Part shown: positions 1 through 7,694 of the stretch, piece after piece
Layout of the letters: each line of letters starts with the position of its first letter
Numbering within the stretch: position 1 is the first letter of the stretch
Program-made: the position numbers and the translations under genes
Notes under the pieces: generated by a model
Database searches by the model: none
Seen by the model: only the letters and a program-made list of their open reading frames with translations
What the model was told of the DNA's origin: nothing
NCBI GenBank assembly: GCA_000436475.1
Contig: FR886212.1
Coordinates: 23,262 to 36,434 of the forward strand
From: Eubacterium sp. CAG:248
GTDB taxonomy: Bacteria; Bacillota; Clostridia; Lachnospirales; Lachnospiraceae
Length of the DNA stretch: 13,173 nucleotides
Reading direction: 5' to 3'

Positions 1-170
1 TATAGGCTTGTATATAATCTTGTTGAGAATGCCATAAAATACAATCTCTTGGACTTGCGCTTGTTAATGAAATTGTGCGGGTACACGATGGCAGTATTGC
101 AATCAGGCCTAACCCATCAGGAGGAACAATAATAGAAGTGCAGTTTGCAGTTAGCAGAACAACAGCTTAA
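1..170 (+). pseudogene. C-terminal remnant of a sensor histidine kinase, internally deleted
   Basis: Frame 1 from base 1 reads YRLVYNLVENAIKYN, a textbook N box of a histidine kinase ATPase domain. From about base 45 the similarity jumps to frame 3, which reads SLGLALVNEIVRVHDGSI and ends at a TAA at 168-170. That is the G2 box and the last strands of the same domain. In intact kinases about 50-60 residues lie between these two motifs, including the G1 box (DxGxG), the F box and the ATP lid. Here they are gone and the frame is shifted, so frame 1 instead stops at 130-132. The product could not bind ATP. The rest of the gene lies left of the window, so I cannot say whether the sensor part is also damaged. 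The next gene has its own promoter. Confidence 0.75.
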
Positions 171-211
171 GCTATCTGGACATACGGTTTATTATATAAC
201 ACGTACAAAAA

Positions 212-246
212 AGTAGTGATTAAAGCAGTAATGATTACTATTTTAT
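212..246 (+). terminator. weak possible terminator hairpin after the kinase remnant
   Basis: Bases 212-221 (AGTAGTGATT) pair imperfectly with 230-239 (AATGATTACT) around an 8-base loop, with one wobble and one mismatch. ATTTTATT follows. It is AT-rich and weak, and could equally be chance dyad symmetry just upstream of the next promoter. Confidence 0.25.
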
Positions 247-274
247 TGACTTATTTACATAATTTTTATATTAT
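246..274 (+). promoter_or_regulatory. probable sigma-A promoter of the diguanylate cyclase gene
   Basis: TTGACT at 246-251 is followed by a 17-base spacer and TATTAT at 269-274. Transcription would begin near 281, giving a leader of about 80 bases before the start codon at 365. No other gene start lies nearby. Confidence 0.5.
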
Positions 275-364
275 ATAATAAATAGATAAAGCTAGAAATA
301 ATATGCGTAAATAATATGAAATAATGTCCAGTAAATATAAATTGGGTATTATTGAGGTGTCAGT

Positions 365-1438
365 ATGGAGAAAATAGAACAATCATATAAAAAAAGCAAG
401 AATATAATAGGGATTATCCAAAGCTGTTTGATATTGCTGCTGATAGTTCTTATTATATTTATTATGGTGAATATCAGCAGGCTGCAGGGTACAGCCCGCG
501 TAATAAATTATGCAGGTCTGGTACGAGGAGCTACACAACGTGAAGTGAAGTTGGAAATTACGGGAAACCCAGATGATGAATTAATTAAATATCTTGATGA
601 TGTTCTTAATGATTTGAAATATCAGAATGGGCAATATAATCTTGTAAATCTTCATGACAATGAATACCATGACAAGTTACAGATTTTAAGTGACTACTGG
701 GAAGAATTAAAAAAAGAAATCAAAGTAGTAAGAGAAGTGGGCTATCAAAATACAGATATTGTTAATATGAGTGAAATATATTTTAAGATGGCAGATGAAA
801 CAGTATTTGCTGCTGAATGCTATTCAGAAAGGATAGCTGTTAAAATCCGTACCTTAGAGCTGCTATCAGTATTTGATATGCTATGTCTTGTAATATTGAT
901 TATTATACAGACTTTAACGGCCATGAAAATGTCTGTATTAAACAAGCTGCTAGAACAAAGAGCATATACAGATGCCCATACGGGGTTGCCAAACAAAGGC
1001 GCCTGTGAGGTGTTTCTTAAAAATAAGGAAACGGTTGCAAAGCATACAGCATGCATAATGTTTGATTTAAATAATCTTAAGATTATTAATGATACAAGGG
1101 GACATTCAAAGGGAGATCAGCTTATATTGAACTTTGCACGTTTTTTACGCAATATAATTCCTAAGGAAGCTTTCGTTGGAAGATATGGTGGAGATGAATT
1201 CATGGTAGTTATCTACAATACAAGTAAAACGGAGATTGAGGATATATTAAAGCAACTAAGCAGGGAAAAAGACAGTTTAAACAGCAGAGGTAATGATATG
1301 CCAATCGACTATGCGTGTGGATGGGCAATATCAGATGCTGATGGTGAGTGTACAATACAGATGTTATTGGACAAGGCTGATTATTATATGTATGAAAATA
1401 AACAGTCACGTAAGAAATCTATGCAGTCCACGAAATAA
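365..1438 (+). CDS. membrane-bound diguanylate cyclase (GGDEF)
   Basis: This 357-residue protein should make the second messenger cyclic di-GMP from two GTP at the cytoplasmic face of the membrane. Membrane helices lie at about residues 15-38 and 165-187. They enclose an extracellular, mostly helical region of about 125 residues that begins RVINYAGLVRGATQR, a pattern seen in helical-bundle sensor domains of the NarX/PilJ kind. The GGDEF domain runs from about 199 to 350 and includes DAHTGLPNKGACEVF, a substrate-binding FDLNNLKIINDTRGHSKGD segment and an intact GGDEF signature at 275-279 (RYGGDEF). The usual allosteric RxxD inhibitory site five residues before GGDEF is replaced by PKEA, so product inhibition through that site is not expected. 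There is no EAL domain. AGGTG nine bases or fewer upstream serves as ribosome binding site. The signal sensed is unknown. Confidence 0.93.
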   Translation: MEKIEQSYKKSKNIIGIIQSCLILLLIVLIIFIMVNISRLQGTARVINYAGLVRGATQREVKLEITGNPDDELIKYLDDVLNDLKYQNGQYNLVNLHDNEYHDKLQILSDYWEELKKEIKVVREVGYQNTDIVNMSEIYFKMADETVFAAECYSERIAVKIRTLELLSVFDMLCLVILIIIQTLTAMKMSVLNKLLEQRAYTDAHTGLPNKGACEVFLKNKETVAKHTACIMFDLNNLKIINDTRGHSKGDQLILNFARFLRNIIPKEAFVGRYGGDEFMVVIYNTSKTEIEDILKQLSREKDSLNSRGNDMPIDYACGWAISDADGECTIQMLLDKADYYMYENKQSRKKSMQSTK

Positions 1439-1461
1439 AGCTTAGAAAATGATATTTTGCA

Positions 1462-1549
1462 TATATCAGGCGATATTAGTATAAAAGTAAAAATAGAAAG
1501 CTGTATGGCAATAGCCAACGCAGCTTTCTATTTTTTATAGCCTGATATA
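1462..1549. terminator. bidirectional terminator with nested inverted repeats
   Basis: The core is a perfect 13-bp stem: AAATAGAAAGCTG at 1491-1503 pairs with CAGCTTTCTATTT at 1521-1533. A T run follows on the plus strand, and an A-rich run precedes it and serves as a T tract for minus-strand transcripts. The 17-base loop contains a further GGC/GCC pairing. Outside the core, TATATCAGGC at 1462-1471 is complementary to GCCTGATATA at 1540-1549. It lies between convergent genes, so it should stop both the cyclase and the ECF gene. Confidence 0.8.
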
Positions 1550-1571
1550 AAACAGCTTTAATTAACGATAA

Positions 1572-2216
1572 TTAAGAATTCTTAACAAGTACTGCATATA
1601 ATGTTCTTGCAAGTATACTGGCAACAACAAAGCATACAACGGCCTCAATAGCACCCTGTGTTCCAACGAAGGCAACTACGAATGAAAATGGATTGCCAAC
1701 ACCGAACTTGGCAACATAAGTCTGGATGAAGTCTGTTCTGTAGAAAAGCGCTACAAGTGTGCTCATAAAGAGTAATGTGTTAAGAAGAGGGCAGCAAAGG
1801 CTTGCTACATAATAAGAAATCTTCTGAACACTCTTGATGTTATGAAGAGCTTTGAAGATAAGACCTGTAAGCAGACCTTCAAGTGTTCTTGGTACAATTG
1901 TAAGTATTATAGTAAACACAGGATTAAGGTTAAATAAAGCAAATGTAAATACTGAGCCACCAGTTACAGCCTGATAAAGACTTGTTAAACCGAATGTAAG
2001 ACCACATATAAGACCACCAACTGGTCCAAGTATTATGGCACCTACAGCAACTGGAATTGTCAGAAATGTAATAGTAAGACCAGGAAGCTTGATGTAGCCA
2101 AGTGGTGTGAAAGCCATAATGATAATGATGGCTATCATAGCGGCAAGTTCTACCATATACTTAGTGGTAAATGTTTTCTTTACCATTGCTGTGTTTTTTG
2201 TTTCAATGTTACTCAT
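1572..2216 (-). CDS. ECF transporter substrate-binding (S) component
   Basis: This 214-residue, strongly hydrophobic protein has five or six predicted membrane helices and looks like the substrate-capturing subunit of an energy-coupling factor vitamin transporter. It would work with the shared EcfA/EcfA'/EcfT module encoded elsewhere. The recognisable region is GYIKLPGLTITFLTIPVAV, followed by a glycine-rich GAIILGPVGGLICGLTFGLTS segment and a polar loop with NLNPVF. This resembles the PanT/general ECF S-component family. The substrate cannot be read safely from the sequence; pantothenate or a related vitamin is only a guess. I chose the ATG at 2216 because AAAAGGAG (2227-2234 on this strand) stands in front of it. 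An in-frame ATG at 2282 would add 22 polar residues but has no ribosome binding site. Confidence 0.88.
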   Translation of the reverse strand: MSNIETKNTAMVKKTFTTKYMVELAAMIAIIIIMAFTPLGYIKLPGLTITFLTIPVAVGAIILGPVGGLICGLTFGLTSLYQAVTGGSVFTFALFNLNPVFTIILTIVPRTLEGLLTGLIFKALHNIKSVQKISYYVASLCCPLLNTLLFMSTLVALFYRTDFIQTYVAKFGVGNPFSFVVAFVGTQGAIEAVVCFVVASILARTLYAVLVKNS

Positions 2217-2719
2217 AATATTCTCCTTTTCGTCTGATAAAATGGTGGGGTTAGTGTAATATCCAGCCTGTCTTTCAGACATTATTATTATTAGCGTTCT
2301 ATAAATGGAAATGCAAAGAAAATGTTTAGAACTAACAGAATATGTTATGAATTATACAATAAAATGAAATCATAACTGATTATACAGATACCTGAATTCA
2401 ATATATGTAATGCTTACACGCCTTTACAGGTCGCACACCATTATGCCTTGTAGTGAATATAAAGTATCAGTAAGATAATAATAAACTTGGTTCTGATGCA
2501 TTTTCATATGAATAACGCTCGTTTCGTATGATAACATATAAAAATGTTGTAAACAAGATATATTTTGCTTTAAATTGTATACAATTTTACAAAGTCTTAA
2601 TAAATGCTTTTTATTTCCTTAATTTACATATTTTCTCAATAATGCTATCATTTTAACATATCAGTTATAAGGTTATATAAGAAAGCCTAAAAGAAATCTT
2701 GTGGAAGAAAGGAACGGTT
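2217..2719. other. divergent intergenic region between ECF gene and ABC operon
   Basis: This stretch of about 500 AT-rich bases separates two divergently transcribed genes. On the minus strand it carries the leader of the ECF gene with a possible GTCTGA/TCAGAC stem at 2231-2278. On the plus strand it carries a perfect 16-bp palindrome at 2572-2587. The less AT-rich patch at about 2410-2460 contains no recognisable gene, RNA or motif. I found no riboswitch consensus (TPP, FMN, preQ1 or tetrahydrofolate) by eye in the ECF leader. Confidence 0.6.
2572..2603 (+). promoter_or_regulatory. candidate operator and promoter for the ABC exporter operon
   Basis: AAATTGTATACAATTT at 2572-2587 is a perfect 16-bp palindrome with a TTGTATACAA core. 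Its right part overlaps a candidate -35 (TTGTAT, 2575-2580), followed 17 bases later by TAATAA at 2598-2603. The operator reading is stronger than the promoter reading, whose hexamers are only moderate. If real, a dimeric repressor would cover the -35. No regulator gene is next to the operon, although such exporters often sit beside a MarR- or GntR-type gene. Confidence 0.4.
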
Positions 2720-5122
2720 ATGGGCAGAATATTAAAAAGTATTGCTCCGTACTGGAGGTCAGTAATTATAATACTTGTATTGCTTATATTACAGGCAAAT
2801 GGTGATCTTGCATTGCCACAGTATACATCAGATATTATTGACGTTGGTATTCAGAATGGCGGCATAGGGCATAGTATTCCAGAAAAGATAACTAAGGATG
2901 AATATGATATTGCCACAATGTTTATGACAGATGAAGAAATCAGCATATGGGAAAGCTGTTATGAACAGGATGGAGATATGTATATTCTTTCCGAGAAGAG
3001 TGAAAAGAAGCTGGATGAATATGATGATACATTAGCAATGGCACTTATCATTAATAATCAGATGTCTTCAGTAACAGCAGTACAGTTTAAGGAACAGATG
3101 GCAGCACAGATGGGTGTTGATGTAAAGACACTTGCTGATGTGCCAGTATCAGATATTGGAAAAAGAATGGGCATTGAGTTAGAATCCTTCTATAAGGATG
3201 TAGAGGATGCTAATGGCAATATGGTTTCAACTGAATGTGTAGATATGAGAGTAGTATTCAAAGCTATGTATGATACTGGCAGAATGACAAAGGATACACT
3301 TGTGTCTATGCGTGATAACTTTAAATCAACATTTGACACTATGGGTTCATCACTTGTTTCATCTATGGGAAGAGCATATGCTAAGTCTATGGATTCAAAG
3401 GCTGGCATGGATATGAAGGCTATACAGGCACACTATCTGCTGCTTTCAGGCATAAAGATGATAGGTATGGCATTTATGATTGCAATATGTACAGTTTTAG
3501 TTGCATTTTTTGCATCACGTGTCGGCGCAGGTGTAGGACGTGACTTAAGAGGACAGGTGTATAAGAATGTTATGGGCTTCTCTAATGCGGAGCTTGATAA
3601 GTTCTCAACAGCTTCACTTATTACACGTACAACGAATGATGTACAGCAGATACAGATGGTATGTGTGCTTACATTAAGAATGGTGCTATATGCGCCTATA
3701 CTTGGTGTTGGTGGTGTATTAAAGGTTATGTCAACAGGAGCTGGCATGGGGTGGGTTATTGCACTTGCAGTACTTGTTATAGTTGGCTTTGTGCTTCTTC
3801 TTATGTCGATTGCCATGCCTAAGTTTAAACAGATGCAGAAGCTTGTTGATAACGTTAACTTAGTATCAAGAGAGATACTTACAGGTTTATCGGTTATAAG
3901 GGCATTTGGAAGAGAGAAGAAGGAAGAAGAAAGATTCGATAATGCGAATAAAGAGCTTACAAGGACAATGCTTTTTACAAACAGAGTCATGACATTTATG
4001 ATGCCTGTAATGATGCTTATTATGAATTGTCTTTCAGTAGGAATAGTATGGGTTGCTGCACACAGAATTGACAGCGGCGTTATGCAGGTTGGTTCAATGA
4101 CTGCATTTATAACATATGCCATGCAGATAGTTATGTCATTCCTTATGCTTACTATGATGTCGATTATGCTTCCAAGAGCGATTGTAGCGGCAGACCGTAT
4201 AGATGAGGTGATCAATACTAAGTCATCAATAAGGGATTGCAAGAATCCTAAGTTACTTAAGGAACATAAGGGCTTACTTACTTTCAGCCATGTAAGCTTT
4301 AAGTATCCAGGAGCCACTGAAAATGCTCTTTCGGATATAGATTTCGTTGCAGAGCCAGGAAAGACAACAGCTATTATAGGAAGTACTGGCTGTGGCAAGT
4401 CAACGCTTGTTAACCTTATTCCAAGATTATATGATGTGACAGAAGGTTCTATAACGCTTGATGGTGAAGATATACGAAATATATCTATGCAGGATTTAAG
4501 AGACGAGCTTGGATATGTTCCACAGAAGGGAATTCTTTTCTCAGGTACAATAGAATCTAATATTAAGTATGGTGCAGCCAATGCATCGATTGAAGAAGTT
4601 AAAGAGGCAGCAGATATTGCACAGGCTTCTGATTTCATAGAGGAAAAACCAGGAAAGTATGAATCACCTATTGCACAGGGTGGTACTAATGTTTCAGGTG
4701 GACAGAAGCAGAGATTATCTATAGCAAGAGCTATAGCAAGGAATCCAAGGATATTTATATTTGATGACAGCTTTTCAGCACTTGATTTAAAGACAGATGC
4801 AGCCTTAAGAAAAGCACTTGCCTCAAAGGTTACAGATAGTACAGTGATCATTGTAGCACAGAGAATAAGTACTATTCTTCATGCAGAGCAGATACTTGTT
4901 ATGGATGAAGGCAGAATTGTAGGTAAGGGTACACACGAGGAGCTTATGAGGAATTGTGAGGTATACCAGCAGATTGCCAGGTCGCAGCTATCAGCCAGCG
5001 AGCTTGAGAATTCAGTAGCTGTTAAAGAAAAGCTCAATAAGTCAGATGAAGAAGCTTCATATAATGCTCGGCATAATATATCAGATGGAAATGTTATATC
5101 AGATGGAAAGGAGGAAGCATGA
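2720..5122 (+). CDS. ABC exporter, half-transporter with degenerate ATP site (heterodimer subunit 1)
   Basis: This is an 800-residue fusion of an ABC transmembrane domain and an ATPase domain. Membrane helix 1 lies at about residues 13-32 and helix 2 at about 240-266. Between them sits an unusually large, polar, presumably extracellular region of about 200 residues; ordinary half-transporters have only a short loop there and total about 580-620 residues. The ATPase domain has Walker A GSTGCGKST (554-562), signature VSGGQ (658-662) and Walker B IFIFDDSFSALD. The catalytic glutamate is replaced by Asp683, and the H-loop histidine by Gln714 (VAQRIST). This is the degenerate-site pattern of heterodimeric exporters such as TM287/288 and BmrCD. 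The chosen ATG has AAAGGA six bases upstream; a TTG at 2699 would add seven residues and lacks a good site. Substrate unknown; drug or peptide export is plausible. Confidence 0.9.
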   Translation: MGRILKSIAPYWRSVIIILVLLILQANGDLALPQYTSDIIDVGIQNGGIGHSIPEKITKDEYDIATMFMTDEEISIWESCYEQDGDMYILSEKSEKKLDEYDDTLAMALIINNQMSSVTAVQFKEQMAAQMGVDVKTLADVPVSDIGKRMGIELESFYKDVEDANGNMVSTECVDMRVVFKAMYDTGRMTKDTLVSMRDNFKSTFDTMGSSLVSSMGRAYAKSMDSKAGMDMKAIQAHYLLLSGIKMIGMAFMIAICTVLVAFFASRVGAGVGRDLRGQVYKNVMGFSNAELDKFSTASLITRTTNDVQQIQMVCVLTLRMVLYAPILGVGGVLKVMSTGAGMGWVIALAVLVIVGFVLLLMSIAMPKFKQMQKLVDNVNLVSREILTGLSVIRAFGREKKEEERFDNANKELTRTMLFTNRVMTFMMPVMMLIMNCLSVGIVWVAAHRIDSGVMQVGSMTAFITYAMQIVMSFLMLTMMSIMLPRAIVAADRIDEVINTKSSIRDCKNPKLLKEHKGLLTFSHVSFKYPGATENALSDIDFVAEPGKTTAIIGSTGCGKSTLVNLIPRLYDVTEGSITLDGEDIRNISMQDLRDELGYVPQKGILFSGTIESNIKYGAANASIEEVKEAADIAQASDFIEEKPGKYESPIAQGGTNVSGGQKQRLSIARAIARNPRIFIFDDSFSALDLKTDAALRKALASKVTDSTVIIVAQRISTILHAEQILVMDEGRIVGKGTHEELMRNCEVYQQIARSQLSASELENSVAVKEKLNKSDEEASYNARHNISDGNVISDGKEEA

Positions 5123-6969
5123 TTATGGCAGATAATAATTCATATAAGCAGACTCCCAGACATAGAGGACCAGGCAGAGGTATGATGCCTGCTGAGAAGG
5201 CTAAGGATTTCAATGGCTCAATAGGCAAGCTCATAAAGTATGTAGGAAGCTATAAGATAGCTATATTCATAGTTATGATTATGGCAGCAGCCTCAACAGT
5301 ATTCAATGTAGCAGGACCAAAGGTACTTGGAAAGGCAACAACAGGTCTTTCAGAAGGCCTTATGAGGAAAATAGCAGGCACAGGTGGTATTGACTTTGAC
5401 TATATAGGAAAGATTCTTTTGATTGTACTTGGCTTATATGTCTGCAGCGCAATATTTAATTTTGCCCAGGGCTGGATCATGACAGGTATTTCACAGAAGA
5501 TATGTTACAGGCTTCGTAAGGAAATATCAGAGAAAATAAACCGTATGCCAATGAAGTATTTTGAGAGCAGGACATATGGAGAAGTTCTTTCAAGAATAAC
5601 TAATGATGTAGATACTCTTGGTATGGGACTTAATCAGAGCATAACAACGATTATTACATCAACAGCAACTATGATAGGTGTGCTTATCATGATGTTAAGT
5701 ATTTCACCACTTATGACTATTATTGCTATTGTCATACTTCCAATATCGGTATGGCTTATATCTTTTGTTATAAAGAAGTCACAGAATTACTTTAAGACAC
5801 AGCAGGAATATCTGGGACATATAAATGGTCAGATAGAGGAAACATATGGTGGACATATGGTTGTAAAGTCCTTCAATAAAGAGAAGGATATGGTAGATGA
5901 ATTCAACAGGACTAATAATGTTTTATATTCATCAGCCTGGAAGTCACAGTTCTTCTCAGGAATGATGCAGCCTATTATGGCATTTGTTGGCAATCTTGGT
6001 TATGCAGGTGTTGCACTTTCAGGTGGACTTCTTGCTATAAATGGTGTTATAACGATTGGTGATATTCAGGCATTTATACAGTATGTAAGGAATTTTACAC
6101 AGCCAATAACACAGATTGCACAGGTTATTAACCAGGTACAGTCAATGGCAGCAGCATCTGAAAGAGTATTTGAATTCCTTAATGAAGAGGAAGAGGAGCA
6201 GATAGTAAAGAATCCTGTCTCAACAGATAATATCAGGGGAGAAGTAGAATTCGATCATGTAAGATTCGGCTATAAGGAAGACCAGGTTATTATCAGGGAT
6301 TTCTGTGCCAAGGTCAAGCCTGGGCAGAAGGTCGCAATAGTAGGTCCGACAGGTGCTGGTAAGACGACTATGGTTAAGCTTCTTATGAGATTCTATGATG
6401 TTAATTCAGGTGAAATAAGAATAGATGGACATAACATAAAGGATTTCAACAGACGTGAGCTAAGAGATGCTTTCGGTATGGTATTACAGGATACATGGCT
6501 GTATAAGGATACCATTATGGAAAATATAAGATACGGTAAACTGGAGGCTTCTGATGAAGAGGTTATTGCCGCTGCTAAAGCTGCGCATGCACACCATTTC
6601 ATAGAAACACTTCCAGGTGGTTATAATATGGAGCTTAATGAGGATGCAAGCAATGTATCACAGGGACAGAAACAGTTACTTACTATCGCAAGAGCGATAC
6701 TAGCTGATAATCCTATTCTTATTCTTGATGAAGCAACATCTTCAGTTGATACAAGAACAGAGATACAGATACAGAATGCCATGGATAACCTTATGAAGGG
6801 AAGAACAAGCTTTGTTATAGCACACAGGCTTTCTACTATTAAGGATGCAGATATTATTCTTGTTATGAAGGATGGAGATATCGTAGAACAGGGAAATCAT
6901 GAAGAGCTGCTTGCAAAGGGTGGCTTCTATGCCGGACTTTATAATTCACAGTTTGAAGACGTTGGATAA
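5119..6969 (+). CDS. ABC exporter, half-transporter with catalytic ATP site (heterodimer subunit 2)
   Basis: This 616-residue partner of the preceding subunit overlaps it by four bases (ATGA), with AAAGGAGG at 5107-5114, so translation is coupled. A basic, proline- and glycine-rich cytoplasmic tail of about 35 residues precedes six predicted membrane helices (about 45-340) and an ATPase domain (about 375-610). Walker A is GPTGAGKTT (409-417), Walker B ILILDE with catalytic Glu538, and the H-loop histidine is His569 (IAHRLST). The signature motif is VSQGQ (513-517) instead of SGGQ. In a head-to-tail dimer this altered signature faces the degenerate Walker motifs of subunit 1. The intact Walker motifs here face the good VSGGQ of subunit 1, so one site hydrolyses ATP and one mainly binds it. 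ATG 5125 (MADNN) is an alternative start two codons in. Confidence 0.93.
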   Translation: MIMADNNSYKQTPRHRGPGRGMMPAEKAKDFNGSIGKLIKYVGSYKIAIFIVMIMAAASTVFNVAGPKVLGKATTGLSEGLMRKIAGTGGIDFDYIGKILLIVLGLYVCSAIFNFAQGWIMTGISQKICYRLRKEISEKINRMPMKYFESRTYGEVLSRITNDVDTLGMGLNQSITTIITSTATMIGVLIMMLSISPLMTIIAIVILPISVWLISFVIKKSQNYFKTQQEYLGHINGQIEETYGGHMVVKSFNKEKDMVDEFNRTNNVLYSSAWKSQFFSGMMQPIMAFVGNLGYAGVALSGGLLAINGVITIGDIQAFIQYVRNFTQPITQIAQVINQVQSMAAASERVFEFLNEEEEEQIVKNPVSTDNIRGEVEFDHVRFGYKEDQVIIRDFCAKVKPGQKVAIVGPTGAGKTTMVKLLMRFYDVNSGEIRIDGHNIKDFNRRELRDAFGMVLQDTWLYKDTIMENIRYGKLEASDEEVIAAAKAAHAHHFIETLPGGYNMELNEDASNVSQGQKQLLTIARAILADNPILILDEATSSVDTRTEIQIQNAMDNLMKGRTSFVIAHRLSTIKDADIILVMKDGDIVEQGNHEELLAKGGFYAGLYNSQFEDVG

Positions 6970-7003
6970 AAAATATAATATAGAATAAAATTTTTATCAG
7001 GAT

Positions 7004-7050
7004 TAACCCTGCTGTTTTCGTTTTGACGATGATGGCAGGGTTATTTTTAA
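7004..7050 (+). terminator. rho-independent terminator of the ABC operon
   Basis: TAACCCTGC at 7004-7012 pairs perfectly with GCAGGGTTA at 7035-7043, followed by TTTTT. A smaller TCGT/ACGA pairing lies inside the 22-base loop. It begins 35 bases after the stop of the second ABC gene. Confidence 0.85.
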
Positions 7051-7207
7051 GCTTTCGATGTTTTGCCCTGTAATAGATACTAAATTTATTCTTTATACCA
7101 TGTTTTTGAATTTTTTTTATGGGTTTTTAATGTTTTTTAATATCCAACAAAAAATAAAATATCAAAAATCAAAGTTCGATATGTCGAAGTATTTATTCAT
7201 AGTTTTA

Positions 7208-7236
7208 TTGATAGAACATCGTGTATATGGTAATAT
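7208..7236 (+). promoter_or_regulatory. probable sigma-A promoter of the DUF1294 gene
   Basis: TTGATA at 7208-7213, a 17-base spacer and TAATAT at 7231-7236 predict a start near 7243 and a leader of about 110 bases. The leader holds two SD-like AAGGAGTC copies ten bases apart (7265-7272 and 7275-7282) and an eight-codon GTG mini-frame at 7289-7315. Confidence 0.5.
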
Positions 7237-7353
7237 GCTGATAATATGGTAAAATAGCTATTATAAGGAGTCACAAGGAGTCGTATAGGTGAAATTTAAT
7301 AATCTCGGCCAATAGTACGGTTGCTAAGATGACAAAGAAGGAGAAGGCTAGAT

Positions 7354-7641
7354 ATGGATTTATTAAAGATAATTGAGACATGGCTTGTATTTATTAATAT
7401 ATTTACATTTGCAGCATATGCACTGGATAAATATAAGGCAATACATCATGCCTGGAGGATTCCAGAAAGAACGCTTATACTGCTGGCGGCTATAGGTGGT
7501 TCTGTGGGGGCACTGTCTGCTATGTACACAGTGCGACATAAAACTAAACATAATAAGTTTAGAATAGGCGTGCCAGCTATACTTATTATACAGCTAATTC
7601 TGGCATATATTGTATATAATTATGTGGCTGTGGGAATGTAA
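7354..7641 (+). CDS. DUF1294 family small membrane protein
   Basis: This 95-residue protein has three predicted membrane helices: about 8-25, 41-58 and 74-92. The family hallmarks are clear: a DKYKA motif after helix 1, then WRIPERTLLL-like WRIPERTLILLAAIGGSVGA, then a basic RHKTKHNKFRIG stretch before the last helix. That is the DUF1294 pattern (YdzA-like), usually 85-100 residues, so the gene is full length. The function of the family is unknown; the charged conserved loops suggest a structural or binding role at the membrane. AAGGAG at 7338-7343 with AAGG again at 7344-7347 gives the ribosome binding site. The gene stands alone, between the ABC terminator and a convergent gene. Confidence 0.88.
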   Translation: MDLLKIIETWLVFINIFTFAAYALDKYKAIHHAWRIPERTLILLAAIGGSVGALSAMYTVRHKTKHNKFRIGVPAILIIQLILAYIVYNYVAVGM

Positions 7642-7694
7642 ATTAGGTGGTTTACAGATATATTTAACAGATATGTTTAATATATGATGTTTCG

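Noticed and set aside
2217..2282. Extra 22 N-terminal residues of the ECF S component
   Set aside because: The upstream ATG lacks a ribosome binding site, while the internal ATG at 2216 has a strong one; the extra residues also contain that site.
2699..2719. TTG start for the first ABC subunit
   Set aside because: It adds seven residues (MWKKGTV) without a ribosome binding site at the right distance. The ATG at 2720 has AAAGGA six bases upstream.
3433..4851. Long open frame of 472 codons on the minus strand
   Set aside because: It lies wholly inside the first ABC exporter gene on the opposite strand. Its serine- and isoleucine-rich product matches no family, and the sense strand has all ABC motifs.
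7058..7252. 64-codon open frame after the ABC terminator
   Set aside because: No ribosome binding site, phenylalanine/tyrosine/isoleucine composition expected of random AT-rich DNA, and it contains the better-supported promoter of the DUF1294 gene.
7329..7376. Short frame starting MTKKEKARYG overlapping the DUF1294 start
   Set aside because: Looks like a natural N-terminus, but it stops after 15 codons, has no ribosome binding site, and its AAGAAGGAG codons are the binding site for the real gene.
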